Origin: Ornithodoros turicata
Taxonomy: Eukaryota > Arthropoda > Arachnida > Ixodida > Argasidae
Assembly: GCF_037126465.1 (NCBI RefSeq)
Contig: NC_088209.1
Span: 21,705,146 to 21,769,145, forward strand
Direction: 5' to 3'
Length of the DNA stretch: 64,000 bases
Part shown: one piece after another, positions 33,418 through 45,400 of the stretch
Numbering within the stretch: the stretch's first letter is position 1
Layout: each line of letters starts with the position of its first letter
The notes under the pieces: generated by a model
Told to the model about the DNA's origin: nothing
The model's input: only the letters and a program-made list of their open reading frames with translations
Databases searched by the model: none
Position numbers and translations under genes: made by a program

Positions 33418-34551
33418 ATGACACAAGGCTTTGGTCGAAGTTTCAACAGTCAGGTGAGTGCGCTTTGTTATACAATTTAAGTTGCATTTGCTTGGTTTAG
33501 AGTGATATTTCCGCCCTCGTGCGTCCCACATGGTCGGTCCCACTATGCTCCAGTTACTACACATTTCGGCGTTTTTTTCTTCTTCCACTTTTGTTGCGCA
33601 TACGTTACGTTATCGATACGTTCGTAATGTAATATCGTAAGGTCGTGATTCCTTGCTTTTTATCGCAATAGTTGCAGGTACAGCTATTTGAGGAAGATAT
33701 GATGCATGTAAGGGCTGTTATGTTTTCGTTATGAAGTAGCATACTTTTGTTGTCGCATACTTATATAGTATATGTAGTACTTATGTAGTATATGTAGTAG
33801 AATACTTGTGTTGTTGTGTACTTTTGTTGATTGTTTCGTTGTTTTGTTGTCGATTTCAGATGTTTACAACTACACGATCAACGAGATATAGGAAGACTGC
33901 GCCGAACTACAGAGGATTTGCAGTGGGGACGAACCTGTTTCACAGTGGCCATGTCGGTATAGTACTGTGCCAGTGCAACGATGGTGTATGCGTTTTAAAA
34001 GCCGACATCAGGTCGGTACAAACAGTGAACAGTGTACAGAGATTCGCTCCGGGCCCACTTTGACGGCAACAGGCACCTGTAAAGCGGGTTTGAGCAGCAG
34101 GTGCGGTCATGCCTGTGCGCTGCTCATCAAGGTTGTTGAGGCGACAAACAAGAGGCTCACGAGTGCTTCGTGCACTGACAAGGCATGTGCATGGAACCGT
34201 TCTACAGCAAGGAACGTGACCCCTGCTACTATAGAGGAAGTTTATTCTCACAAGCAGCAGTCAACGCCTACAGCAGAGTTAGGGGCTCGCCCAGAAATGC
34301 GGCGCCACTTTGAGGGCTGCCCTTTGAATGTCAATAAACTTCAAGGAACACTATACTCCGTTCCGTGCTCGATATCTGTCAGAGTTTCTACACTCAATCA
34401 CGGAACAAGTCTTCCCTCTGCTTCCCACATTTTGCACAGGACTGTAGCACAGCGGCGAAAAAGCTCGAAAGCACTCACTTATGCAAAGGCACACAGGCAC
34501 TCGCAGAAGGCAAGCAGTGGCGGGGCTAGTGTGGCGCCATGCATCTATTAG
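33418..34551 (+). pseudogene. SWIM-type zinc-finger protein, probable pseudogene
   Basis: Frames from 34068 give GTCKAGLSSRCGHACALLIK, then a Thr/Ser-rich CTDKACAW and TPATIEEVYS: a SWIM-like C-x(n)-C-x-H core followed by the CTDK-x-CxW segment seen in arthropod SWIM/YqaJ-type proteins. The first Cys of the expected C-x-C is Gly, and the preceding frame (33860-34063, GTNLFHSGHVGIVLCQC, LKADIRSVQ) joins only through a frameshift near 34050. A possible short first exon begins at ATG 33418 and ends at a GTGAGT donor (33454). A TTTCAG acceptor at 33854-33859 would restore phase. The region downstream (ARPEMRRHFEGCPLNVNKLQ) has no recognised domain. It could be a host gene relic or part of a transposon-carried gene. 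The family link is from pattern memory, not search. Confidence 0.5.
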
Positions 34552-34713
34552 CGCCTGAAGCAACTGTTTGCTGTAAACGATCTATATGCAGGGTGCTGCA
34601 TGAGAGTGACCCGTAATTGTCTAAAAAAATCTACGTGAGATAAAAATTGGGAACCTTCTGCACGACACTTGTGATGCTTTTTGCTACCCAAACAAGTGTT
34701 GTCTATCAGTGTA

Positions 34714-34933
34714 CACTCTAAAAACTGAACTTGACCGCATAGCACGCATGCGCGCCGAACATTGCAAGGATTGATAGGGTTGTCGTTTCTGATTCGAAAG
34801 CGAGGGGGGCGGACGCTTTTTTGTGTCAATTTGGATATATGATAATTGACACAAGAAGGCGGACACCTCCCTCTCTTTTCGAACCAGAAGCGATAACCCT
34901 ATCCTTTGTGGCAATAATTGGCACACAACGTGC
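34714..34933. mobile_element. MITE family A2, copy h
   Basis: A2 subfamily: left end CACTCTAAAAACTGAAC, arms with GCGATAACCCTATC, core TTGTGTCAATTTGGATATAT. TA at 34712-34713. It stops at CACACAACGTGC, against copy i. Confidence 0.8.
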
Positions 34934-34935
34934 TA

Positions 34936-35177
34936 GACTCTTAAAAATGAACTTCACCGCATATCACGCTCTTAGCCAGCCATCATCTCGAATGATATTG
35001 TTTTGTCCCCTAATTTGTTGAAAACGGGAGACGTACGCATTTATTGTGACTATTATGAACAACATAACTGACACAAAAAAGGCGTACGCCGCCCGCCGTT
35101 TCCAACAAATCAGAGCAGATAACGATATGATGGTTGGCTAGGAGCGTGATATGCGGTGAAGTTCAGTTTTTAGAGTG
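34936..35177. mobile_element. MITE family A, copy i (core 1)
   Basis: Left end GACTCTTAAAAATGAAC after TA (34934-34935). Its right end is GTTCAGTTTTTAGAGTG (TA at 35178-35179), which matches the A2 terminus of copy h rather than its own left end, so the h-i pair is chimeric. Confidence 0.8.
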
Positions 35178-35455
35178 TACCTCATTAATTAGTCATTTGA
35201 ACCCAAAAAATTGCCAAGGTAAGGTAACGTTTTTTTTTAGTTTATTGCGTTCATCCTCGTTGCGATGTCAGAAGAATCGGCGTCGGGCTCGTATTAAATA
35301 ACAAAAGTAAGCTTCAATGAAATTAGAAAATACGTCGGTATATACAGTCCAGGTAGCGAATGTCGAATATTTAAATATTCGTATTTTATAAAAATAAAAA
35401 ATATTTTGTCGTTTTTTTTAAATAATTAGGGGTTACTCTCTCGTGCAACACCCTG

Positions 35456-35790
35456 TATATGGATGATTAGATGACACTGCACTTAGAGCGTACACATACG
35501 TTATTGCTGATAATACGTTACGTGAATTTTCGAAATTAGAAAGTTCGAGGAGCTGGCATATGCTTTTACCTAATGTCTGTATCATTGTATTTTTGATTAA
35601 TATAGGAAGAGAACGGAAACAGCAAATCGAAATAAACACAACTTGTGATTTAATTGTTTTTACTAATTTTAATTGGAAGTCTCACTCGTTTGAGGGATGC
35701 ATTCACCACGCTTTCTTGAGTGATTCCTAGAATGATTAATTGCGTGGGTTTTCGTGGAATATTTGTTAGCTATTCTTTTTTGGCTGCTTA
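35456..35790. other. AT-rich unassigned DNA
   Basis: No gene recognised. Confidence 0.4.
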
Positions 35791-36240
35791 CTAGGGTGGA
35801 CCGATATATCTGTATTCCTATCGATGTTAGCGATATTTTTCCACCTGAAGTTATCGATGCAGTTATCGATGTGTTATCTAATATCGATAAAAGATCGACA
35901 TTGTTGTCGCGGGTGACTGTATGTGTGGATAAGTATCCCTAAATATGGACGATGAATAACTGAGTCCGGGGTAGAAGTATAGGAAAGTAACTTAATTAGT
36001 TTATTTAAAAATTTGAAAAGTGGTTGATTGCATGATGCTAAAGGTCCAAAGAGTTAAAAAAAAAAAAAAAAAAAAAACGACGACGCGTTTTGAGGTAGTT
36101 TCTTCTCCTTCGGGAGGGTATCGACACACATCGATAACGTGAGGATATAAATCGATAATTATAGAATCGTTTTCTCGCGGATATTGATATACGTATCGAT
36201 ACATTTGTATCGATATTCTGTTTCGAATATATACCCAAAG
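35791..36240. mobile_element. possible hAT-like element with ATCGATA subterminal words
   Basis: TAGGGTGGACCGATATATC at the left, then repeated ATCGAT words at 35820-35895 and again at 36120-36220. A 20-base A run lies at 36057-36077. No matching right terminus or duplication was found, so the call rests on the repeated word alone. Confidence 0.35.
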
Positions 36241-37687
36241 TATTTGCATCTAAACATTGCTTACACCTTTCTTGCAGCCGCTAGCAGTTTTGCAACCCAC
36301 TGGGAATCACAAGGTAAAGCAACTTATTAGCTTCGATAGTAATACGGCATGCGTTCGTCAAAGTTGATTTTTCTTCCCCAGGGCACGCGCCTGTATTTCT
36401 GTACTTGCCAAAGCACCGTGCACTGTAAATTAACAGAATACAATTGGATGAACGTCGTGAAACACGACGAAACAAACATCATGTTAATCTTAACCGGAAA
36501 CGACGTATTTTATGCACCTCGAAGGAAGCAGCAAGCCTCTATTCTCAATGAGAGCAGCTCCCTCATTAAATTTTTCCTTTCCAGTAGCCACAGGTTGTTC
36601 GGCAAGGACCTCGCTTTCTTGTACAGGGACAATGATCGTATAGCCTGTTTGGAGCGTGCATCTGGAGCGTGATATGTACGTCCCCTCCTTCCTAGATCTT
36701 GTAAGAGAATGAGTGGTGTTGTCGTCAATTCGTGACGACAAAGGCCAAACCGGTGGCAGAACTAATTACGCTACTACGGTTTGTCTCTGAACAAGGGAAC
36801 GGGTAGAAGTCTGAGGGGGGGGGGGGAGGGTGGCGGTGGTGATGGAACTGCTTGCTGCATAAACAAAGAATAAGAAGGAGGTGGGGAAGAAGAAGGAGGA
36901 GAAGCAGGAGGAGGAGATGATGATGATAAGGTATACCTGTCTACTCAGCAGGCAGCAATCCGGTGGTATAGAAGAAATCACGTGCGTCTCAACCTTGAAA
37001 TGTTGAAGACATAGTCCCCTTATTTGGGAGATGGACCAATGAGGTCGCTCAACGAAGAATAGGTGTGAGAAGGAAACGTGGGAACTGTACAGACGGTGGA
37101 CCTTCTTGCATAGCGTGATAGCGTGCCGTCAACCGGGTCGGCCGAAGCAGCCACAGCGCATGTGGCAAATGAGTACTCGTCTTCCACCCAAGCTGTAATC
37201 ACTTTTTACAAAATTAATTAATTTATTTATTGTTACGCCCCAAAGGCCAAGCGGCACCATATGCGGGAAACACAAGAAGTAAAATACGACACGTCTACGT
37301 AAGGGTAATGATTTGACATTATTGATAGACTATATAAAACTCACACGGGAAGAAATACTAATATGAAATGAAACGTACAATAATAACGGTCTACGTGCAT
37401 CGATTAAAAGTGAAAAAAAAAAAAAAGTCAAGAAATGTTGAGAAATGGCATAGTTATCTGTGAGGGTCAACTGGTAGGCATCGATGCAGAGTTTGTGCCG
37501 ACCACATGAAGATCGGGTTTACAAACTTACAAAGGATTTCTCTCTGTTAGCTCATGCATACTGTGCAACGAACAATCCCCTGCCCTGGCCAGGAACAGAC
37601 ACAACGGCTTTGACAGAACAGCAGGTTAAACAACACGATCTGTCGGGAGTACGATACCACCAGAAGACTGTGCAGATAGCAATCAAG
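36241..37687. other. unassigned DNA
   Basis: G-rich run at 36818-36829, AAG-rich tract at 36869-36930. GTTACGCCCCAAAGGCCAAG after an AATTAATT run at about 37208-37255 may be a minus-strand LINE tail. Confidence 0.35.
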
Positions 37688-38416
37688 CACACACACACAC
37701 ACACACACATACATTGGATGGTAATGGGCTGGGCGATTCACCGCCGCTGAGGCGGTACACTGCCCTATTTCGCGTTGGGGGAGGATGAAGGGATGATGAT
37801 GGGGCTTTCAAAGAGCCGTCGCCAGACCGGTGGAGCACAAGTACTCCGCCAGAAGACGAAGGCCCTGCGTCTGGTGGGCAGCGTTCGACCACGGACCGAG
37901 GATCTTCGCTAGGTTGAACGGCCGCTTGTCGATGCGTTGCATAGAGAGTTCCATTAGGGCACGCTCGTGGTGGTATTGCCCGCAAGTCAGGATGACGTGG
38001 CTGAGGTCGCCGTGCACTCCACAAGTGGGGCAGAGGGAAGACGAGGTGGAGCCGAGACGATGTTGAAAGGCAGGTGTAAAGGCAACGTTGAGCCTCATGC
38101 GGTGGAAGAGAGCAGTTAATGGGCGCGGTAGTCGCGGAGGAAGGACGAGAGAAAGCGTGGGGTCTACATCAGAGAGAAGGGAGTGAGCTATGTCGTGTTC
38201 CCACTGAGCCTGCATCTTGGGACCGGTGAGAGTCAAGAGGAGGTGTTTTCGGTCGCCCGACGACATCATGATCGGGGAAAAAGCTGCGTGCTGATGGGCG
38301 TTCAATGCTGCTCTGTCTGCTGCTTCGTTGCCGCTGATACCGACATGTCCGGGGATCCACTGCAATATTACAGTGTGCCCTACAATGGTCGCCTTCTGGT
38401 CGCAATCAAGCAATCA
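37688..38416 (-). mobile_element. RNase-H-bearing LINE, 5'-truncated insertion
   Basis: Minus-strand frame of about 200 codons (37808-38413): ILQWIPGHVGISGNEAADRA is the RNase H terminal motif. A cysteine/histidine region follows (SLCPTCGVHGDLSHVIL, then TCGQYHHERALM) and FNLAKILGPW before the stop. The 3' UTR has CCCATCATCATCCCTTCATC and a (TG)n tail, seen as (CA)n at 37690-37709. AGATAGCAATCAAG (37674-37687) and AGATAGCAAGCAAG (38417-38430) form a 14-bp target duplication with one mismatch. It belongs to an I/R1/LOA-like group with RNase H; clade not resolved. The same 3' UTR occurs at 16279-16455. Confidence 0.85.
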
Positions 38417-38430
38417 AGATAGCAAGCAAG

Positions 38431-39694
38431 GAATATAGTGGACTGGGATGGACGGCGATGAGGCACAGACTCCACTCATGAGCTACCTGACCTGGGCCGT
38501 GCTAGTCGTGCTTAGTGTGCCAGCGTTCGATCAAAGCCTGTTGAGACGTCCGAGGGATGTTCCGTTGACGTCTTAGGTCACTTTGCAGCCCCTCTGCTGA
38601 CATTGGGATTGGAACGCTTCCGTTCGCATGGGCCGCACCCCACGGGTGAGAAAGGGGAAGCGATCGAGGCTGAACACTGAGGACGACAGGAGGTGGAAGG
38701 ATGTGACATCTCTGCCAGACATGGGGGAAGTAACATATTTACGAATGACTAATATGAGAAATTAATCCTAGATTTCTAAATTAAGACTTTAACTTTGAAG
38801 AATGGCGGAATGATAGTGTTGAATAATATATATTACTGGCAAAACCTCGCAGCATTGCGTGATATTGACGTCGCTAGGTGTCACTGTCGTGAGAAACCCA
38901 CGTTTTGGTGACCTTTAGGCCAAGCATGGCGGCCACATTAACGTAACAGTAACGGTTAGAATTTGGGTAGGTGAGGTTAGTCTTTTGGCAGTTCACCACG
39001 CGGATAGGGGGCTCTCCACAGCTGCGCACGCGCGCAACGCTACGCTATAGCGCCGTTTGGGATTTTGAACACAAGGGATTTGAAACGGTGGATTCCTAAC
39101 GGCGGCATTTCGGGATAGCCTCCCCCCCCCCCCCCCTAACTCTGCTCGATTCGCTTCAAGCGCGCCCATGTGAACGGGGCCACTGTTAGACTGATAACCC
39201 TCTCTGACATTCATTTGTCCGGCACAACTTTGGGGGTGATGTGTCACTCACGACCCAATTGGGAACGAAAACCTGAGACTCGTCTGGCCCGCCTGTGATT
39301 GCGGGGCTTGATTGGGAAGGGATCATGTTCCATCGAGCAGTAAACAGATTATAGGCTAACAAGGTCGCGTTGCTTGAACAGAAAGTGGGCAGGAAGATTG
39401 GTAGGAAGAATATAGAAGGTGGTCACGGGGGTAGCTCGCCTCTACGTGTTCTCTGATTGAACCGTAACTCGCAAAAGGTTAGGAGAGTTTTAGGAAGTCC
39501 ATTTCCTCCGAACGAAACGGCAGGCTCGAGCGACGCGCATGCGCTTTACGAATCGGCGAGCGAGTCGTAGGAAGCGCGATTTCGTTCACCCCCCACTTGC
39601 TCCGAGACGTTTTGTTTTATTTATATCGCTGTGTTGCATCTGTGCGGTGCCGTGAACGCACCACCGGCTATCTCTTCAAGCTCTTCCGAAAGCA
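38431..39694. other. unassigned DNA
   Basis: C run at 39122-39136. No gene recognised. Confidence 0.4.
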
Positions 39695-39880
39695 CACTCT
39701 TAAAAATGAACTTCCCCACATGGCACGCTCCAAGCCAACCATCATCCCGAGTGACATCGTTCTCTCACATGATTTGTGGAAAACGGGAGGCGTACGCCTT
39801 TTTGTGACAATTAACATTTCTGCATAAGTGCACCACTCTAGTGCACCTCTCACCTGCAGTGTGCTTCCGTCCCATCAGTA

Positions 39881-40118
39881 CACTGTTAAAACAGAACTTC
39901 ACCACATAGCACGCTCCTAGCCAACCATCATTCCGATGTATATCATTCTGTGCATTGATTTGTTGAAAATGGGAGGAGGCGCCTATCTGGGACAGATTAT
40001 CTTGTCCCAGATAGGCGCCTCCCCCCTGTTTTGAACAAATCGTGACACAGAATGATATCATTCGGTATGATGGTTGGCTAGGAGCGTGCTATGTGGTGAA
40101 GTTCTGTTTTAACAGTGT
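39881..40118. mobile_element. MITE family A, copy k (core 3)
   Basis: Terminus CACTGTTAAAACAGAAC and core 3 (GGCGCCTATCTGGGACA and its complement), with TA at 39879-39880 and 40119-40120. Arms read GATATCATTC rather than GATATCGTTA. Confidence 0.9.
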
Positions 40119-40190
40119 ACCGGTCATCCTACCTCTACATCACTTTGAAGTCCTCAACTCCCCTTTCTCCCACTTTCTTTTCCTTTTTTT

Positions 40191-40260
40191 GGCTATAGTC
40201 GTGACGATGCCCACTTGAGTGCGGCCAACAACGGCAAGCTACCTCGACACCCCCCCCCCC
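40191..40260 (+). mobile_element. SINE 3' fragment next to the MITE j terminus
   Basis: ATAGTCGTGACGATGCCCAC, GCGGCCAACAACGGCAAGCT, then a C run, immediately followed by TCATTTTTAAGAGTG. Confidence 0.6.
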
Positions 40261-40275
40261 TCATTTTTAAGAGTG

Positions 40276-41050
<775 letters not shown>

Positions 41051-42626
41051 GTTTTCTCTAGTCGTTATATGTATCCGGCGCGTTTCCGTTTGTTTGTCGA
41101 TATCTGCACCCACGCGGCATGCGTTGCTGTGTAGCGCCAGGCAGATCGGATAACTAGGGCTAATTTACTATGTACCCATAAGAAGCGACGTGTTAGATCA
41201 ATTGATCTCACACTCATGGCTCATTCCATTAGCGGAGTTGGATCAAAGTTCTGTTCCCGCGGGAAGGGGCAAACACTGTGCCATTTGCAGAATCGGGCCA
41301 GGCGTAGAGCGTTCCATTGGCGGAGCAAGGGTAAAACGTTTGCTCCAAGGAGCCACAGTTTTTGACCGAACGATTTCGTTGGGGCAAAGCTAGCGCAGAA
41401 CACGACAGAGGAGAATATGTTTCAGCTTTTTCTTCTCGGGTGATCGCGCAGGCTGTCGCGCGGTCTTCACTTTAATATTGGAAACATGACGCGTCCCACT
41501 GTGTGTACTTCAAATTATGGAGGGGCTATTTCGAAACAGTCTGCTGAACCTACGTGGCCAAACAGTAGCGTAGCAAAGAAAAATATTTCGATAATTAAGA
41601 ATTAGAAAATTAATTGACGCTGATTAATTGACTAGGGGCGATGAAAAAAAAAAAATTTGGATAGACCACACAACTGCCAAGCACGTACAGTTGGTTCCAT
41701 TTGTGTAGAGCAGTCCGTTTTTTCTCTAGCCCCTGGCCCTTTTCCGGTGGGACAACCTGCATATCTATCGCGTCCAATCAACCGGTAAGCTTCTGAGCCA
41801 CACTTACTGCGATGGTTCCTGTCGGTACCGTGCCATCACGTTTTATCGGCGGTATACGAACACTCTCTAATTAGTCTTCGAAGTTTCCGATTGGTACAGA
41901 GCGAACTGAGACAACGACATTCAACAGTTATCAACTCCAAGCCACTATAATGAGAAGCAAAACAGCAGGAAGAAACGGAGCAGATTAAAGGAACGGCACC
42001 GGGTTCAACTGAAGGCTTCGTGCCTAGCATTTCGCCGTCCTTTCTTCGATAATTACCCTACATTTCAACTCCAGTTTTAAAGACTACACGTTGGCACAAC
42101 ACTCCCACGCTCATGTGCTTAGATAAAAATGTCGAAATAACGAAGCCCATTTTTTTACTGCACGAAGCTGTTTCGAGTTGGCGTTTCGAGCGGTTCGGAG
42201 TGATGGCGTTATCGCCATCAGCAAATGAGGGCTGTAGAAACCAAACACTACAAAAAAAAAAAAAAAAAGCTTCGCTAGGCCTTGGAATAATGAGGGCAAT
42301 GTGGCCTGCGTCAGCCCAGACACGTATTGTGTTTCACTCTCGGCGTTATAACGGAGCTATTTCCAGCCCCCCACAATCTCGTCCATCACATTGCACAACA
42401 TGGTCTGCGTTATATGTCAACTAATGTCACATGGGCGGCGTTTCCTTATTCAACTATTGCAAGTCCGAGTTAGTACAAGCGGGCGACAAAATTCCAGAGT
42501 AGGCCAGAATAGCGGCAACGTCAACATCAGCATCGTAACTATCCGGCGAAAAAATGGCCAGAGGAGTCGGAGAGTACGCGTTGTTATGGTAATTGGTTAG
42601 TCTTGTCAATGTGATAAGAATTTTGG
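41051..42626. other. unassigned DNA
   Basis: A runs at 41644-41653 and 42252-42267. No gene recognised. Confidence 0.4.
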
Positions 42627-43214
42627 TAGAGATGGGACGAATTCAAAATTTGTCGAATCCGAGTCCGAATTCTAATCAAAGGAAGGTTCTAAGAATCCAC
42701 GAATCTTACGAACCTCGAATCTTTCGAATCCTTTCTTTAAAAAGACTTTAAGAATCCAAGAAGAAAAAAACACTTCTAGCGAAAAGTGTTTTGAAGCAGA
42801 ATGCGATGGCTTTGTTTAACGAAAAACGAATTAAATAATGCTTCAGTTTCAGGAGAAAATATACACACATCGTTCTTGTTAAACGTAATTTATTTAACAT
42901 GTCGTTTATCGACAACAAGAAATGCACAAATCCTCGAGTCTCAAGCAAAACCAGGTTAACTTGTAATGTAACAGTTCCTGCCTGAACTCTTTCGGTTCCA
43001 GGGCAATGTAGACAAACAAACGAGAAAACACCCGTCGGTCAATGAAGCTTTCGGCAGACTTTGGAGCCGCCAATTGGAAAAGGAAACAAACAAACGTGGT
43101 TGGGCGATTCGGAAGATTCGATTCGCTGTTTTCGGGACACTAGGATTCGGATTCGCGAATCTCGAATCCCTGCCTAGGATTCGAGGATTCGTGGATTCCT
43201 TTGGTACACCCCTA
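42627..43214. mobile_element. hAT-like non-autonomous element 4 (GAATC type)
   Basis: 588 bp. Left TAGAGATGGGACGAATTC; right, read inward, TAGGGGTGTACCAAAGGAA. Flanks AATTTTGG (42619-42626) and AATTTTAG (43215-43222) are an 8-bp duplication with one mismatch. GAATC/GATTC words are dense at both ends. No transposase frame. Confidence 0.75.
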
Positions 43215-43309
43215 AATTTTAGCTATACGAACGGGCGCGAACGAGACTCCTCTTACTCTCGACACAGTGCGCCACCTGCGGGGGAACCTGGCGGATTGCA
43301 AGTTCCCTA

Positions 43310-43558
43310 CACTCTTAGAAATGAACTTCACCGCATAGCACGCTCCTAGCCAACCATCATCTCGAATGATATCGTTATCTACACTGATTTGTTGAAAACG
43401 GGAGGCGTACGCCTTTTTTGTGACAATTATGAAGAGCATAAGCGTCACAAAAATGGCGTACGCTTCCCGTTTTCAACAAATCCGGGCAGATAACGATATC
43501 ATTGGAGATGATGGCTGGCTAGGAGCGTGCTATGCGGTGAAGTTCATTTTTAAGAGTG
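43310..43558. mobile_element. MITE family A, copy l (core 1)
   Basis: Complete, TA at 43308-43309 and 43559-43560. The cleanest core 1 copy: both arms carry GATATCGTTATCT and its complement. Confidence 0.92.
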
Positions 43559-43560
43559 TA

Positions 43561-44049
43561 GTGGCCGCGGTATTGGTTTGTAGTGTTTTCGGTCAGTTAT
43601 CACTCTAAATGAACAACAACCATTTACCTGGACGGGACCTTACTGTGGTTGACTCTATACGAACAACAAACGTTCTCATGTTGATGCATGGTGTTTTACG
43701 TATTCACCCAAATGAAACTGTGGTGCAGTACCACATCACACAGATTTTTTTTTTTTTTCAAGACTACACATGCCTGGCATAATTTTATTTTGTCAACTAG
43801 TCATTCTTTAATGGGACAATGAGTTACTTTCTATTGCTACTATCGATCGACGCAATAGTTATTTCATCCGAGACAGCGCTGCTTTTACAGCTGTCAGTGC
43901 CTCGCCTCCCCAGGGCCGCGGCGTCGACGGCGTGCGAACACACATATTGACCGCGACGATGGGAACAATGTTAGCATGGCGCTTCAAAAAAAAAAAAAAA
44001 AAAAAAAAAAAAATAGAAAGGAAGAACGCTCTTAGTGATTCTGCCTCAG
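43561..44049. other. unassigned DNA with poly(A)
   Basis: T run at 43746-43759 and an A run of about 27 at 43986-44013. No gene recognised. Confidence 0.4.
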
Positions 44050-44266
44050 CCGCCATGGAGGTACCGGGTCCTGCCTACGCACACGCCTTTTGGCGGGCAC
44101 GTGAACGCGAACGAAAGCGCAGACGTCGTGAAGACCCAGTTCATCGTGCAGCAGAGGCAGACAAGAGAGTGCGACGTCAGGATCTCAAAGTGCGTGCCGC
44201 CGAAGCGGAGTCAAAGGGACGTCAGAGGGCGAACGTCAGACAAAGGGGCCACGAAGTGCTTCAGGC
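44050..44266 (+). pseudogene. charged-repeat coding fragment
   Basis: The frame reads AYAHAFWRARERERKRRRRE, then DPVHRAAEADKRVRRQDLKV and RAAEAESKGRQRANV. The pattern R-A-x-E-x(3)-K-R-x-R-R recurs every 16-17 residues (about 48-51 bp), as in arginine/glutamate-rich repeat proteins found in tick genomes, broadly reminiscent of STPR-type DNA-binding repeats. No start is secure, and the frame runs into MITE copy m at 44268. It could be a fragment of a repeat-protein gene or a chance low-complexity frame. Confidence 0.4.
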
Positions 44267-44267
44267 A

Positions 44268-44713
44268 CACTCTTAAAAATGAACTTCACCGCATAGCACG
44301 CTCCTAGCCAACCATAATATCTAATGATATCGTTATCTGCCCTGTTTCTTTGAAAACGGAAGGCGTACGCCTTTTTTGTGACACTTATGCTGTTCATAAT
44401 TGTCACAATAAAGGCGTACGCCTTCCGTTTTCAACAAATCAGGGCAGATAACGATATCATTCGAGATTATGGTTGGCTAGGAGCGTGCTATGCTGTGAAG
44501 TTGATTTTTTTTTTTTTTTGGGGGGGGGGGGGGTTCCTGGGTTTTTCTCAGACACTTTCAGACATAAGTCGGCACAGTTCCCTTAGAAGTCGGCCCAGCA
44601 CACACATTCCCCCAGGGCGTGAGTCGTGACGTTGCCCACCTCTGTGAGGCCGTCAACGGCGAGCCCTTTCACCATCACCACCACCACCACCACCATCATC
44701 ATTTTTAAGAGTG
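44268..44713. mobile_element. MITE family A, copy m (core 1), with SINE insert
   Basis: CACTCTTAAAAATGAAC to AAGAGTG, flanked by CA on the left and TA at 44714-44715. The right terminus is split by the SINE at 44520-44698, with ATTTTT on both sides. Confidence 0.85.
44520..44698 (+). mobile_element. 5'-truncated SINE inside MITE copy m
   Basis: Starts in a G run, then TTCCTGGGTTTTTCTCAGAC, GTCGGCACAGTTCCCTTAGA, GTCGTGACGTTGCCCACCTC, and (CAC/CAT)n joining directly to ATTTTTAAGAGTG. Confidence 0.8.
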
Positions 44714-44715
44714 TA

Positions 44716-44952
44716 CACTGTTAAAACAGAACTTCACCACATAGCACGCTCCTAGCCAACCACCATCGCGAATAATATCATTCTGTGTCCTGACTTGTTC
44801 AAAACAGGGGGGAGGCGCCTATCTGGGACAAGATAATCTGTCCCAGATAGGCGCCTCCTCCCATTTTCAACAAATCAATATACAGAATGATATCATTCGG
44901 AATGATGGTTGGCTATGAACGTGCTATGCGGTGAAGTTCTGTTTTAACAGTG
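44716..44952. mobile_element. MITE family A, copy n (core 3)
   Basis: CACTGTTAAAACAGAAC ends and core 3 (GGCGCCTATCTGGGACA). The left TA (44714-44715) is also the right TA of copy m; right flank AT. Confidence 0.88.
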
Positions 44953-45091
44953 ATAGGTAGAGCTGATCGGGATGCGATCGCTTGTGGTTCAAGATGCTCT
45001 CACAACGCTGCCGTTGACGGTTAAAATCGCGGATAACGCCGACGGTGCCGTCGCTGAAGTTCGCGCTACATAACCGTAGCGGTCCTGTGAC

Positions 45092-45400
45092 TTTTTTCGG
45101 AACACTTATGAAACGTCCAACAACATTCCGTATATTAATCACAACGAACCGGCGCAGCTCAGCATGGCGTCATTAATCTAAGAGCAGACTACAGGAAATC
45201 CTTTTCATCAGTGTCACGAAGGCTACATAAACAAACACTTGCCCGTTAACTTTATTAAAGCAGACCGCAACAACACAGCACGGCTCCAGCAACGTGAGCA
45301 CGAACAGCACCAAAACCCTTCCATCATTATCGTCAACACGAGTACGTATACCATGTTCGTTCTCCGCGCGTAGTCGAAGCCGCATTTCGCCGTACCGCGG
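45092..45400. repeat. dispersed repeat I, copy 1
   Basis: Shares CGGAACACTTATGAAACGT, GCAGCTCAGCATGGCGTCAT, CCTTTTCATCAGTGTCACG and AGTACGTATACCATGTT with 51010-51300. The second copy lies downstream of a gypsy integrase relic, so this may be an LTR or 3' UTR of that element. Confidence 0.55.

Larger units (their letters stand above)
34589..35455. mobile_element. TIR element G with 6-bp duplication
   Basis: Inverted termini CAGGGTG(C/T)TGCA(C/T)GAGAG, extended through TAATT(A/G)T and a T-A-rich stretch (about 36 bp in all), flanked by TATATG at 34583-34588 and 35456-35461. Two abutting MITEs (34714-35177) lie inside. No transposase frame. Superfamily not assigned. Confidence 0.7.
39695..40275. 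mobile_element. MITE family A, copy j, interrupted
   Basis: Left half at 39695-39811 (CACTCTTAAAAATGAAC to a GGCGTACGCC core, flanked by CA). Its right terminus TCATTTTTAAGAGTG appears at 40261-40275. Between them lie MITE copy k and a SINE tail; most of the original right arm is lost. Confidence 0.65.

Noticed and set aside
33246..33453. Possible THAP domain upstream of the SWIM fragment (FKHFPMNSG with KDDTRLWSKF)
   Set aside because: A stop separates the pieces and the C2CH ligands and AVPTIF-type end are not visible.
43212..43608. Recurrent small frames with peptides such as DDGWLGACYAVKFI across many loci
   Set aside because: They are translations of MITE family A arms, appear on both strands because the element is palindromic, and have no start context or domain.
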